Shown here: positions 9,050-17,225 of the stretch, piece by piece | Layout of the letters: every line of letters starts with the position of its first letter | Numbering within the stretch: position 1 is the stretch's first letter | Assembly: GCF_900100265.1 (NCBI RefSeq) | Contig: NZ_LT629696.1 | Coordinates: forward strand, 3,720,001 to 3,784,000 | DNA from: Leifsonia sp. 466MF | Lineage (GTDB): Bacteria; Actinomycetota; Actinomycetes; Actinomycetales; Microbacteriaceae | Direction of reading: 5' to 3' | DNA length: 64,000 nt | Program-made: the position numbers and the translations under genes | The notes under the pieces: model-generated | Database searches by the model: none | What the model saw: the letters and a program-made list of their open reading frames with translations, nothing else | What the model was told of the DNA's origin: nothing

Positions 9050-9070
9050 CATCCACAGAAAGTGTGGATG
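9050..9070. promoter_or_regulatory. Perfect 8-bp inverted repeat, candidate PucR-family operator
   Basis: CATCCACA and TGTGGATG form a perfect inverted repeat separated by five bases, midway between the divergent dehydrogenase and regulator genes and just upstream of the regulator's -10-like TACACT. The position suits an autoregulatory operator controlling both genes. A chance resemblance to a DnaA box half (TCCACA) is noted. Confidence 0.45.
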
Positions 9071-9093
9071 TTCCTCGCTGATTCGACATTCCG

Positions 9094-9099
9094 TACACT
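9094..9099 (+). promoter_or_regulatory. Candidate -10 element of the PucR-type regulator
   Basis: TACACT sits six bases before the ATG at 9106 with no Shine-Dalgarno, consistent with a leaderless or very short-leader transcript. The -35 region is not recognisable. Confidence 0.4.
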
Positions 9100-9105
9100 G
9101 AGGCC

Positions 9106-10530
9106 ATGAGCCGCGACATCGCTTCCGTCGCGCGTTCCGTTCAGGGTCGGCTGGTCGAAGGCCGCCTCGATGCCGGGACGCGCGTGGATGCGGTGGTCGG
9201 CCTCGACGACTTCTCGGTAGTCGGCCATCCCGCGTTCGCGACGCTCGTCGTGGCGCCCGCCCGAGCCGCTGTGGCCGCCCTGACCGCGGAGGACGAACGC
9301 ACGGAGGCACTCCGGCACGCCGTCATCGTCAGCCACGGCGCCGACCCGGCTCTCCTGAGAGCGCTCGACCGGACGGGCACGACCGCGATCGTCGGTACCT
9401 CGGCCTCCGACGCGCTGCTCGCCCCCAGCCTCACCGCGCTCCTGGCCGTCGATCAGGCCGCCGAGGATCGTGCGGTCACCAGTGCGATGAAAGTGCTGAC
9501 CCTGGCTGCCCGCCGCGGCGGTGTCTCCGGCGTCGTCGCCGAGCTGGCGCACCGCATCGACGGCTGGGCCGTGCTCCTCGATCGGCACGGCCAGGTCATC
9601 ACGAGCGCAGGCGCCGGCGGCTTGCACGTGCAGGATGCGATGGCGGTCGCACTCTCCCGTCCCGTGCGCGTGCGCCACCGTTCGCTGCAGGTGCATACGG
9701 TCGGCTCCGGCGAAGACCTCTCGGCCCGGCTGGTCGTCAGCCCGCGGACCGAGTCGTCGAGCCGCGCTCGCGAACTCGGCTCGCAGGCGGCCGCCCTGCT
9801 CGACCTTGTGTTGCGGACGGACGACCCGACCCGCACCGAACGTCTCGGACGCGCGGTCATGATCGACGCGCTGCTGGCCGGTGGCCCTCCCGCCGCCTCC
9901 CTCCTGCGGAAGTGGGGTGTGCACGAGAGCTCGCTCACCGCATTCGCCCTGACCGCGCGGTCGGCATCCGTCGAAGTGGAGCGCCTCGTGTCGCACTGGC
10001 TCGACGAACTGGGCGCCGCCCACATCCATACCGAGAGTCACGGCCTGGTGACCGGGTTCCTCCGCGACGACCACGTGGATGCGGTGGCGACTCGCGTGGA
10101 GGCGTACTCGTCCGCGATGTTCCTCGGTGTGGGCGCGCCGGCGCCGACCGACACGCTGGCGGGGAGCGCGGCCGAGGCACGGCACGCGGTGGAGTCGGCA
10201 CGGGCCGAGGGCCGGCGGGTTGTGCGCTACCGGTCCATCCCGACCATCTCGCTCGTCCTCGACCGGCTCGATGACGATGACGCCCAGCGCATCGCACGCC
10301 TGCTCGACCCGCTGCGGGATGCGGCGGGCCGGCACGGCGAGCTGACGGAGACGCTCCGCGTGTTCCTCGCCGAGAACGGCGCCTGGGGCGCCGCGGCTGA
10401 GCGGCTCGGCGTCCACCGTCAGACGCTCACCGCGCGCATCCACCGCGTCGAGAGCCTCCTGGGGCTCTCCCTGGCCGATGCGGACGACCGCACGGCGGCG
10501 TGGCTCGCCCTGCGCGCCCTGCACGCGTGA
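9106..10530 (+). CDS. PucR/CdaR-family transcriptional regulator
   Basis: This 474-residue cytoplasmic regulator has an N-terminal PucR-like ligand-sensing region (about 1-120), a central GGDEF-like/CdaR region (about 270-400) and a C-terminal helix-turn-helix of the PucR HTH_30 type, with the motif AERLGVHRQTLTARIHRV. This family usually activates catabolic operons in response to a metabolite. It is divergent from the dehydrogenase/permease operon with a 113-base shared control region holding an inverted repeat, so that operon is the likely target. The inducer is not deducible from the sequence. Confidence 0.88.
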   Translation: MSRDIASVARSVQGRLVEGRLDAGTRVDAVVGLDDFSVVGHPAFATLVVAPARAAVAALTAEDERTEALRHAVIVSHGADPALLRALDRTGTTAIVGTSASDALLAPSLTALLAVDQAAEDRAVTSAMKVLTLAARRGGVSGVVAELAHRIDGWAVLLDRHGQVITSAGAGGLHVQDAMAVALSRPVRVRHRSLQVHTVGSGEDLSARLVVSPRTESSSRARELGSQAAALLDLVLRTDDPTRTERLGRAVMIDALLAGGPPAASLLRKWGVHESSLTAFALTARSASVEVERLVSHWLDELGAAHIHTESHGLVTGFLRDDHVDAVATRVEAYSSAMFLGVGAPAPTDTLAGSAAEARHAVESARAEGRRVVRYRSIPTISLVLDRLDDDDAQRIARLLDPLRDAAGRHGELTETLRVFLAENGAWGAAAERLGVHRQTLTARIHRVESLLGLSLADADDRTAAWLALRALHA

Positions 10531-10533
10531 ACA

Positions 10534-10562
10534 GAGCGGGCATGCGCCGAACGGCCCCGCTC
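10534..10562. terminator. Stem-loop between convergent genes
   Basis: GAGCGGG and CCCGCTC pair around an inner GCCG-AA-CGGC stem. The element lies between the PucR regulator stop and the stop codon of the small peptide gene, as expected for a bidirectional terminator. There is no clear U-tract. Confidence 0.45.
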
Positions 10563-10656
10563 AGCCCTCGCCCGCGAGTGCCTGCTGGATGAGCGCCGTC
10601 ATGTCGATGGGCTCCGTGGGTGGCAACTCCAGCGCGGCCGGGTCGATGGTCTTCAT
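10561..10656 (-). CDS. Small 31-residue peptide gene, function unknown
   Basis: The peptide starts MKTIDPAALELPP and ends QQALAGEG. It has a near-perfect Shine-Dalgarno (AAGGAG five bases before the ATG), and 28 of 30 sense codons after the start end in G or C, as in neighbouring genes, so it looks genuinely translated. It is acidic and has no cysteine, signal peptide or membrane helix. It lies downstream of the ECF sigma/membrane-partner pair, separated by a strong stem-loop. No maturation enzyme is nearby, so a modified-peptide precursor is not indicated. The family is not recognised. Confidence 0.6.
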   Translation of the reverse strand: MKTIDPAALELPPTEPIDMTALIQQALAGEG

Positions 10657-10727
10657 GGCGTCTCCTTCTTCTCTGTCTTGCTTCTCTGTCTGTCGTCGGT
10701 TCGTCGTTCTCGGATGTGAGGCCGGGA

Positions 10728-10773
10728 GGTGCCCGCCGCCGCCTTCCCCCAGGCGTCTGATGCGGCGGGCACC
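10728..10773 (-). terminator. Strong stem-loop downstream of sigma/anti-sigma operon
   Basis: A perfect 12-bp inverted repeat (GGTGCCCGCCGC with GCGGCGGGCACC) encloses a 22-base loop that itself contains a short GCCT/AGGC hairpin. It follows the stop of the membrane partner gene and precedes the peptide gene. There is no U-tract, so it may attenuate rather than fully terminate. Confidence 0.6.
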
Positions 10774-10810
10774 GTCCCTTCTCCCGCGCGTGGTGGAGTA
10801 CCCCTTCTCG

Positions 10811-11317
10811 TCACTCGCGCGGGATCGTGAGGCCCAGTCGCGAGCACAGCTCGCTGAGGGCCTGGTCGGAGGGGAACACGGCCAGTCGCCCGTCGGGCAG
10901 CTGGCAGGTCTCCAGGTGGGGCACCGGATAGTCCGCCGTGCTGGACGACCCTTCCGGTGAGAACACGCCGGTCCGCCAGGTGGCCGCGCACATGTCCTCG
11001 GCGAGGCGGATGCGCGCATCGAGGGGGTTGGGCGTCTTCTCGTCCAGGTCGGCGGTCACCATCACCGAGGTGCCGTGACGGGAGTTCAGGTTGGCGGCCG
11101 CATAGCAGTCGGTGACGTTGTTGATCTGGCCCTGGGAGGCGAGGGCGACAGCGATCGCGCCGGCCGTGGTCCCGGCGACGATGGCGCCGGCCACTCCGAT
11201 GGCGATGATGCGGTGCTTCCGGGTCCGGCGGCGGTCGTCGACGGCGATGGTCTCGAACAGGTTCGCCTTGATCTGTTCGAAGCGCTCGTCGGTGGGCAGG
11301 AGGTCGTGATCGGTCAT
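10811..11317 (-). CDS. Membrane protein, probable anti-sigma partner
   Basis: This 168-residue protein has a charged cytoplasmic N-terminus (about 1-36), one membrane helix (about 37-60, IIAIGVAGAIVAG) and an extracytoplasmic C-terminal domain of about 105 residues with four cysteines that could form disulfides. It overlaps the sigma factor gene by four bases (ATGA), the usual arrangement of an ECF sigma factor and its membrane anti-sigma factor. The HxxxCxxC zinc motif of classical anti-sigma domains is absent, and the cytoplasmic part is very short, so the function is inferred from context and topology only. Confidence 0.65.
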   Translation of the reverse strand: MTDHDLLPTDERFEQIKANLFETIAVDDRRRTRKHRIIAIGVAGAIVAGTTAGAIAVALASQGQINNVTDCYAAANLNSRHGTSVMVTADLDEKTPNPLDARIRLAEDMCAATWRTGVFSPEGSSSTADYPVPHLETCQLPDGRLAVFPSDQALSELCSRLGLTIPRE

Positions 11318-11922
11318 GGCATCCCCCTGAGGGTGCGGAGTTCGTTCCGGAGGCGCCCGCGGAGCCGGGAGAGGCGGTTGCGGACGGCGCCCTCGCTCAG
11401 GCCCACCTGGCGGGCAGCCTCCTCATAGCTGTGATCGCCTCGGATGCACAGCTCGAACACGGTGCGGTCGGGCTCGGTGAGCGCGGCGACCACGGATTCG
11501 ACGTAGGCGAGCAGCTGGCCGCGTTCGGCGAGCTCCTCCGGCCCCGGCCGGGCGTCAGCGAGTGATCCGTCGACGGGGCTGTCGCTTCGGCGCTTCTCCA
11601 CCACCTGGAGGGAGCGGCGGCGGTTGGCGATCAGGTTGCGGCTGGTGACGAGCAGCCAGGGAAGGACCGACTCGCCGGCGATGGTGATGGTCGCCCGTTT
11701 TCGCCAGAGGGTGACGAACACGTCCTGGCTGATCTCCTCCACATCCTCGCGGGGTTCGAGGCGCGCGGCGGTGTAGGCGTAGACGACGCGGCTGTACCGG
11801 TCGTAGAGGGCGGCGAGCGCAGCCTTACTGCCGTCGGCGAGTCGCCGCAGCAGGTCGAGGTCCGTCGGAACGGACTCCTCCCCCGCATCCGCCGCACGGT
11901 GCGGCTCGGCCAAATCGCTCAT
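11314..11922 (-). CDS. ECF RNA polymerase sigma factor (sigma-70 family)
   Basis: This 202-residue protein has a region 2 (ALYDRYSRVVYAYTAARL, then EEISQDVFVTLWR) and a region 4 helix-turn-helix (YEEAARQVGLSEGAVRNRL), the two domains of an extracytoplasmic-function sigma factor. It should direct RNA polymerase to envelope or stress promoters and be held by the membrane partner it overlaps. The ATG at 11922 (MSDLAEPHRAAD) is chosen because upstream in-frame residues look non-coding. It is divergent from a secreted I36-like protein, a plausible regulon member. Confidence 0.9.
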   Translation of the reverse strand: MSDLAEPHRAADAGEESVPTDLDLLRRLADGSKAALAALYDRYSRVVYAYTAARLEPREDVEEISQDVFVTLWRKRATITIAGESVLPWLLVTSRNLIANRRRSLQVVEKRRSDSPVDGSLADARPGPEELAERGQLLAYVESVVAALTEPDRTVFELCIRGDHSYEEAARQVGLSEGAVRNRLSRLRGRLRNELRTLRGMP

Positions 11923-12049
11923 ATCCAGGAAATGTGTCCCCCCGCCGAATCCTCTCAACGAATCTCGAAATCGGTCGGCCGTGACCTCGGTGGGGCAGAA
12001 TGGGCGTGCTCGGCAGGGGGCCGGGCAGTATCCGCTTCGGGGGAAGTCG

Positions 12050-12613
12050 ATGAAGAGATCGTCTGTTTTCGCGCGCCATGCGGCGTCGGTCCTGGCAGCG
12101 GCGGCGGCCATCGCGGCGACGTTCGTGACGGCCGCGCCCGCTGCCGAGCCGCCCGCGCAGTCCTGCTCATACGACCTGGGCATGCGCACGCTGGTGTGTG
12201 TGGATGCCGGCGAGGATCTCAACCGGGCCGTGCTGGAGCAGACCCACCTGCTGGTGGTCACGCCGCCGAGCTGGCCGGTCGCCGCCACCGCCGACCCATC
12301 CGCCGCCCGCGTCCTCCCCGAGGGCGTGCGCGCCACCTTCGTGCAGAGCCAGCTCTTCGACGACGCCGGGTACGGCGGATCGTTCTTCCAGATCACCAAC
12401 TCGAGCGCCTGCAACGGAAGCACCACCTGGTACTTCGGCCCGCTCGGCAACGTCGGCTGGTCGGGCCGGGTCAGCTCGTTCAGGAGCTTCTCCGGATGCA
12501 GCACCAAGCTGTGGCAGGGCACGGCGTACACGGGTGCGTCCTACGGCTACGCCGTCAACGCGTCGTCGCTCGGCAGCATGAACGACCAGGCCAACTCGGT
12601 GACCCTCCGGTAG
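12050..12613 (+). CDS. Secreted peptidase inhibitor I36-like / beta-gamma-crystallin-like protein
   Basis: This 187-residue protein starts MKRSSVFARHA, followed by a hydrophobic stretch and an AAPAAEPPAQS region, a Sec signal peptide. The mature part holds a block with YGGSFFQITN, WYFGPLGNVGWSGRVSS and C-terminal SLGSMNDQANSVTLR, the Greek-key-like pattern seen in I36 inhibitors and related extracellular proteins. Paired cysteines suggest disulfides. GGGGGA precedes the ATG at a suitable distance. It is divergent from the ECF sigma gene, with 127 bases between. Inhibitory activity is not established by sequence. Confidence 0.65.
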   Translation: MKRSSVFARHAASVLAAAAAIAATFVTAAPAAEPPAQSCSYDLGMRTLVCVDAGEDLNRAVLEQTHLLVVTPPSWPVAATADPSAARVLPEGVRATFVQSQLFDDAGYGGSFFQITNSSACNGSTTWYFGPLGNVGWSGRVSSFRSFSGCSTKLWQGTAYTGASYGYAVNASSLGSMNDQANSVTLR

Positions 12614-12627
12614 CCCCACACATGAAA

Positions 12628-12658
12628 GCGGGACCCCCGGGAAGATCGGGGGTCCCGC
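12628..12658. terminator. Bidirectional terminator hairpin
   Basis: A perfect 12-bp stem (GCGGGACCCCCG with CGGGGGTCCCGC) and a seven-base loop lie between the convergent I36-like and GH3 genes. The stem is GC-rich without a long U-tract, as is common in actinobacteria. Confidence 0.75.
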
Positions 12659-12685
12659 TCGGGCAGGGCGTGCGACGCGGTCGCG

Positions 12686-14461
12686 TCAGTAACGCAGCCC
12701 GTCGCCGAACCGGAACAGCGGATCGGCGGTGTCGAACGGCACATCAGGTCGCGACTCCTCCACGGCGCGCATCGAGCGCGGCAGGTCGAAGGGCAGCGAC
12801 CCCTGCGGCGAGAACCGGCCGGTGAGCACATCGAGCAGCGCTTCGGCGCTTGCGCCCCAGTTGACGGTCAGAGCGCTGGCCGCATCCACCAGGGGCTCGA
12901 GGATCGCCGGCCGGTCGGCGTACACGTCGACGATCGTCGGCGCGTGCTCGGCGAGCTCCCGCACGTGGTCCACGACCTCTGCGGGGAACTGCAGCGACCC
13001 CGAGTGGAACAGGCTCTCGAACACCGTCGGACGCTCCTCGTACGGCGCCTGCAGCCGCACCACGATCACGTCGGCGTCGGCGGGCGTCGCGACGACATCG
13101 CCATAGGCTGCAGCGCGCTCAGCGTCGATGCCCTCGACGTAGAGCCGCGGGCGCCCGCGCAGCGGCAGCACCGGCTCGCCATCGTGACCGTTGACCAGCA
13201 GGGTGATGGATGCGCGCTGCGCCTTCTCTCCCTCGGCGCGGAAGTCGTCCTTCCCGACGATCGCGTCGGCGGCCTCCGCGTCGACCAGGCTCGACTCGAA
13301 GAGTCCGAGCTCGAACTTCTCGCGCAGGATGCGCCGCGCCGACTCGTCGATCCGCGACTCGGGGACATCGCCGGACTCGACGAGGTCGATCAGCAGCTCC
13401 GGGCACGCCTCTCCCCCGAACTGGTCGGCGCCGGCGTCGATGATCTTCTTCATGCGCTCGCGCGGCGTCAGGTGCTCCACACCCCAGGCCCGCGCGGGGA
13501 ACGGCTGCCCGAAGATCTCGGCATCGGTGATCAGTCCCCAGTCCGTGCACACGAGCCCGTCGAATCCCAAGCGCTTGCGGAGCAGACCGGTGATGACCGA
13601 CCGGTTGAAGCCGAACCCGACCTCCTCGTACGCGGTCCCGACCGGCATCCCGTAATAGGGCATCATCTGGCGCGTGCCCGCCTCGATGAGCGCCTCGAAC
13701 GGCCGGAGGTGCAGCTCGAAGGCGTCGCCGGGATAAACCTGCTCGCGTCCGTGGGCGAAATGCGGGTCCTCCCCGTCCTTCTGCGGACCGCCGCCCGGGA
13801 AGTGCTTCGTCATCGTCGACACGGATCCTGCGCCGAACGATCGGCCCTGGAAACCGCGGACGTATGCGGCGCCCAGCCGGGAGGTGAGCTCGGCATCCTC
13901 GCCGAAGGTCGCCGCCTGGCGCGACCAGCGCGGTTCCGTGGCCAGGTCGACCTGCGGATGGAGTGCCACGCGGAGCCCGACCGCCAGGTACTCCTGGCGC
14001 GCGATGTCCGCGAAACGCTCCACCGTGTCCTCGTCGCGGATCGCCGCCAGCCCGAGCGGCTCCGGCCACTGCGAGAACGGCCCGGACAGCATCGCGGTCC
14101 CGGGGTTGTCGGTGAAGGAGTGCCGCGGGTCCGTCGACAGCGTCACGGGGATCCCGAGCCGAGTGGATGCGGCCAGCCGCTGCAGAGCGTTGTGCCATTC
14201 CGCGATCTCCCGCCCGGTCGGCGCGACGCCGAGCAGGTTGAAGTGCGACATGTGCCGGCGCTCCACGTACTCCACCGCGGAGGGGAGCGAGAACGTCGGG
14301 TTCGGCTCGTCGAGCGGCCCCATCCCGATCATGGTGTGGAAGAAGAGCCCGGCCTTCTCCTCGAGGGTCATCTCGGCGAGCAGCAGCTCCACGCGCTCGG
14401 CGACGGGACGCTGCGCGTCCAGCCAAGGGCGGGTGGCGGTGTCCGTGGCGGTGTCGGTCAT
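12686..14461 (-). CDS. Glycoside hydrolase family 3 protein (beta-glycosidase)
   Basis: This 591-residue protein has no signal peptide. The GH3 TIM-barrel domain carries the conserved KHFPGGG at 219-225 and the catalytic nucleophile Asp307 in the motif DGLVCTDWG. A C-terminal GH3_C alpha/beta domain follows (from about 400). It should cleave terminal beta-linked sugars inside the cell. Its start overlaps the stop of the transporter gene (ATGA), so uptake and hydrolysis of an oligosaccharide are coupled. The divergent double-TetR regulator is the likely controller. The sugar specificity (glucose, xylose or N-acetylglucosamine) cannot be assigned. Confidence 0.9.
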   Translation of the reverse strand: MTDTATDTATRPWLDAQRPVAERVELLLAEMTLEEKAGLFFHTMIGMGPLDEPNPTFSLPSAVEYVERRHMSHFNLLGVAPTGREIAEWHNALQRLAASTRLGIPVTLSTDPRHSFTDNPGTAMLSGPFSQWPEPLGLAAIRDEDTVERFADIARQEYLAVGLRVALHPQVDLATEPRWSRQAATFGEDAELTSRLGAAYVRGFQGRSFGAGSVSTMTKHFPGGGPQKDGEDPHFAHGREQVYPGDAFELHLRPFEALIEAGTRQMMPYYGMPVGTAYEEVGFGFNRSVITGLLRKRLGFDGLVCTDWGLITDAEIFGQPFPARAWGVEHLTPRERMKKIIDAGADQFGGEACPELLIDLVESGDVPESRIDESARRILREKFELGLFESSLVDAEAADAIVGKDDFRAEGEKAQRASITLLVNGHDGEPVLPLRGRPRLYVEGIDAERAAAYGDVVATPADADVIVVRLQAPYEERPTVFESLFHSGSLQFPAEVVDHVRELAEHAPTIVDVYADRPAILEPLVDAASALTVNWGASAEALLDVLTGRFSPQGSLPFDLPRSMRAVEESRPDVPFDTADPLFRFGDGLRY

Positions 14462-15762
14462 TTCACTCCTTTGATCCGGTAGACGAGCACGGCGCCGAGC
14501 AGTGCGATGAGGGCGCCGAAGAGGTACCACACCGAGTAACCGCCGATCGCGGTGGCCGAGCCGAGGGCGATGATCCCCGGTGCGATGGCGGGCGCGATCG
14601 ACTGCGGAAGGGCGTTGGCGATGTTGAGCACGCCGAGGTCCTTGGCCGTGTCGTCGGGGCTGGGCAGCACCTGCGTGGCGAGGGCGAGGTCGACGGAGAA
14701 GAACGACCCGGCTCCGAGACCGATCACGGCCTGCGCGAGGATGACGATCGCGACCGTCGGCGCGAACGCGAGAACGACCAGTCCGACAACCATGATGACT
14801 CCCGCCGCCGCGACGAACGGGCGGCGCTTGCCGAGCCGGTCGGAGAGGTAACCGCCGATGGGGCTGGAGATCACCATGCCGACGGTGGAGGCCAGGTTCG
14901 CCAGCAGGATCGTCGAGATGGCGCCCTGCTCGTCGAGGTGGAACTTCTCGGTCAGGTAGAAGGGGAGGAAGGTCGCGATGCCCGCGTAGCCGAACATCAC
15001 GAAGAACTTGGTCAGCCACGTCCAGCCGAAGTCGCGGTGCTTGACCGGATTGAAGACGAATGAGCCGAAGAACTGCCCGACGGTGAACTTCTGGCGCGGC
15101 TTCTCCGTGAGGCGGCGGTCCTTGAGGACGGCGACGAAGATCACCGCGAGCACAAGTGCGATGAGGCCGGGGATGAGGAAGCGCAGAAGGTCGTCGCCGA
15201 TGAAGTTGATGAGGAAGCTGCCCGCGAGAATCGCAAGAGGAGTGGTCACGCCGACGAGGCCCGAGACCTTGCCGCGGCTGGCCGCGGGCACCTGGTCGGG
15301 AAGCGTCGCGTTCGCGGCTGCGAGCACGGCGTTGAGCGACGCCTGCACCAGGCACCATCCGATGAGAACGACCCAGATGGATGTGGCCGCACCGATCAGC
15401 AGGAACGCACCGACGCCGACGATGCTGCCGCCGAGGATCCACGGGCGACGCATCCCGTACCGGGAGGTGGTGCGGTCCGACAGCCGGCCTGCGAGCGGGT
15501 TCGCCACCAGGGCGAACAGGGCTCCGACGCCGAGGACGAGTCCGAGCTGCGCCGTGGCCTCCTCCGTGGATGCGCTCAGGTGCTGCACCTTGAAGGCCAT
15601 CGACACGAGCACCGGAGTGAGGAGCGCCAGGAGGACGCCGAAGTTCACGGCCGAGAGCGCCGGCGTGTAGCCGCGGGGAGTTCGCGCCGGCGTGGTGCCG
15701 GGCGTCTTGATACCGGTGGTCCCGGTTGCCGCCGCTGTCGCGGCGGGAGACAGCTCTGTCAT
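14458..15762 (-). CDS. MFS sugar transporter
   Basis: This 434-residue protein has about 12 membrane helices in two halves, with the MFS loop motif GRLSDRTTSRYGMRRP after TM2 and a matching GGYLSDRLGKRRP in the second half. The loop pattern resembles the glycoside-pentoside-hexuronide and sucrose-type symporters. AAAGGA lies nine bases before the ATG at 15762. It overlaps the GH3 gene and should bring in the glycoside hydrolysed there. The promoter region faces the TetR-like regulator and carries repeated GGTAAC motifs. Confidence 0.88.
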   Translation of the reverse strand: MTELSPAATAAATGTTGIKTPGTTPARTPRGYTPALSAVNFGVLLALLTPVLVSMAFKVQHLSASTEEATAQLGLVLGVGALFALVANPLAGRLSDRTTSRYGMRRPWILGGSIVGVGAFLLIGAATSIWVVLIGWCLVQASLNAVLAAANATLPDQVPAASRGKVSGLVGVTTPLAILAGSFLINFIGDDLLRFLIPGLIALVLAVIFVAVLKDRRLTEKPRQKFTVGQFFGSFVFNPVKHRDFGWTWLTKFFVMFGYAGIATFLPFYLTEKFHLDEQGAISTILLANLASTVGMVISSPIGGYLSDRLGKRRPFVAAAGVIMVVGLVVLAFAPTVAIVILAQAVIGLGAGSFFSVDLALATQVLPSPDDTAKDLGVLNIANALPQSIAPAIAPGIIALGSATAIGGYSVWYLFGALIALLGAVLVYRIKGVK

Positions 15763-15829
15763 TTCTCGAGTCCTTTCGTACCGTCGGCTTTGACGATGGC
15801 GGCCAGCATACACACAAAAGCGACCGCGT

Positions 15830-15857
15830 GGTAACTGAAATCCGACGCTACGGTAAC
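15830..15857. repeat. Two GGTAAC direct repeats, candidate operator
   Basis: GGTAAC occurs at 15830-15835 and 15852-15857, 22 bases apart (about two helical turns), in the divergent promoter region between the transporter and the TetR-like gene. The arrangement would suit binding by a regulator with two DNA-binding domains. The evidence is visual only. Confidence 0.35.
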
Positions 15858-15889
15858 CTGACTACGATGATGAGGTCGGGGAGGTGCAC

Positions 15890-17152
15890 GTGACGTCGGT
15901 CATCGATGGGACACGGTTCGCGCGCGCCGCCGCGACACGGCAGGCGATCCTCGACGCCGCCACCGATCTGTTCTGCCGCAACGGCTACCGGTTCGTGTCG
16001 CTGCGCGACATCGCGGCGGAGGCCGGCATCACGCATCCCGCGCTCCTCAAGCACTTCGCCGGTAAAGAGGAGCTGCTGGGCCAGGTTGCCCGCCGGCTCG
16101 ATGCCTCCGCAGCAGCAGCGGCGACCCCGCCCGACGCGCTGCCGTTCGCGGCCACGGCGCACCGGCAGGACGCCGTCCCGGGTCACGCGGCCCTCTTCGC
16201 CGCACTCACCGGCGAGGCCTCAGCACCCTCGCATCCCCTGCACGAATGGATGCGCGACCGCGCCGCCGAGCTGCGAGCCCGGCGCGCAGAGGCACTCGCC
16301 GCGGGCGTCGACAGCGGCCTCGTCGCCACCGACCGGTCGGTCGAGGACGAGGCGCTGCGCCTGACCGCAGCCTGGGACGGCCTGCGGATGCTGCAGCAGT
16401 ACCTTCCGGACCGCGTGGATGTCGCCGCCACCCTGGACCGCCATCAGGAGCTGATCGCGCGTCCACTCGGCTGGCGGGAGCCTGGAACGCACCCGGCGAC
16501 GCATCCGCTTCCGCCCGCGCCCCCGCTCCCTCCGATCGCCGAGGAGCCGTCCGCCGCAGAGACGGGCTACCGCACCGGACGGGAGCGCCGCACGAAGATC
16601 GTCGACGGCGCCATGGCCTTGTTCGCGCGGGAGGGTTACGGCGACACCAGCCTCCTCGACATCGCCACACGTGTCGGCGTCTCGAAGTCGGCGCTGTACC
16701 ACCACTTCTCCTCAAAGGACGCCCTGCTGCACGAGGTCATGCGGGAGCGCGACCGCCGCATCGACGACCGCGGTACGCCGGACGCGGGGGCATCCGCCGC
16801 CGATGTCCTCCGCAGCTTCGCCGACGGAGCCGCCACCAACGAGGCGGAGCAGCCCGGACTGATCGAGCTCTACGCCGTCATCTCCTCCGAGGCGACACCG
16901 CGAACCCACGACGCGCACGCCTACTTCGAGCACCGCTTCGCGGTCGCGCTCGACGGCTTCGCGACCCTTCTCCGGGCCGCCGCGGACGACGGCGTCCTCC
17001 CGCCTCACCGCGATCCCGACCACGAAGCGCTGTGGCTCCTCGCCCTCTGGGACGGCCTGCAGTACCAGTGGCTCTACGACCACGACACCGTCGACGTGGC
17101 CGCGCAGCTGCACGCGCACTTCGCGGATATCCTGCCCGAAACGCGAAGCTGA
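15890..17152 (+). CDS. Tandem (two-domain) TetR-family transcriptional regulator
   Basis: This ~420-residue protein contains two complete TetR units in one chain. The first helix-turn-helix is at about 12-60 (RQAILDAATDLFCRNGY, then ITHPALLKHFAGKEELL). A Pro-rich linker at about 200-220 leads to the second at about 230-280 (KIVDGAMALFAREGYG, then VSKSALYHHFSSKDALL). Ordinary TetR proteins are about 200 residues and dimerise; this one may act as an intramolecular dimer. The GTG at 15890 has GGGGAGG at good spacing; the GTG at 15884 is too close. It is divergent from the transporter/GH3 operon, its likely target. Confidence 0.88.
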   Translation: MTSVIDGTRFARAAATRQAILDAATDLFCRNGYRFVSLRDIAAEAGITHPALLKHFAGKEELLGQVARRLDASAAAAATPPDALPFAATAHRQDAVPGHAALFAALTGEASAPSHPLHEWMRDRAAELRARRAEALAAGVDSGLVATDRSVEDEALRLTAAWDGLRMLQQYLPDRVDVAATLDRHQELIARPLGWREPGTHPATHPLPPAPPLPPIAEEPSAAETGYRTGRERRTKIVDGAMALFAREGYGDTSLLDIATRVGVSKSALYHHFSSKDALLHEVMRERDRRIDDRGTPDAGASAADVLRSFADGAATNEAEQPGLIELYAVISSEATPRTHDAHAYFEHRFAVALDGFATLLRAAADDGVLPPHRDPDHEALWLLALWDGLQYQWLYDHDTVDVAAQLHAHFADILPETRS

Positions 17153-17182
17153 CCGGTTTCGCGCATGCCTGCCGGACATGCG

Positions 17183-17218
17183 GAAAGGGCCGGATCGATG
17201 TCTCGATCCGGCCCTTTC
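17183..17218. terminator. Bidirectional terminator hairpin
   Basis: A perfect 16-bp stem (left arm 17183-17198, right arm 17203-17218) with the four-base loop TGTC lies between the TetR-like gene (+) and tRNA-Leu (-). Terminal AAA/TTT pairs give short U-runs on both strands. Confidence 0.85.
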
Positions 17219-17225
17219 ACGTCCG

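Noticed and set aside
12686..15817. A minus-strand open frame running through both the GH3 gene and the transporter region
   Set aside because: The part upstream of 14461 is the shadow of the transporter gene in another frame; the transporter ends with its own stop and the GH3 start overlaps it by four bases.
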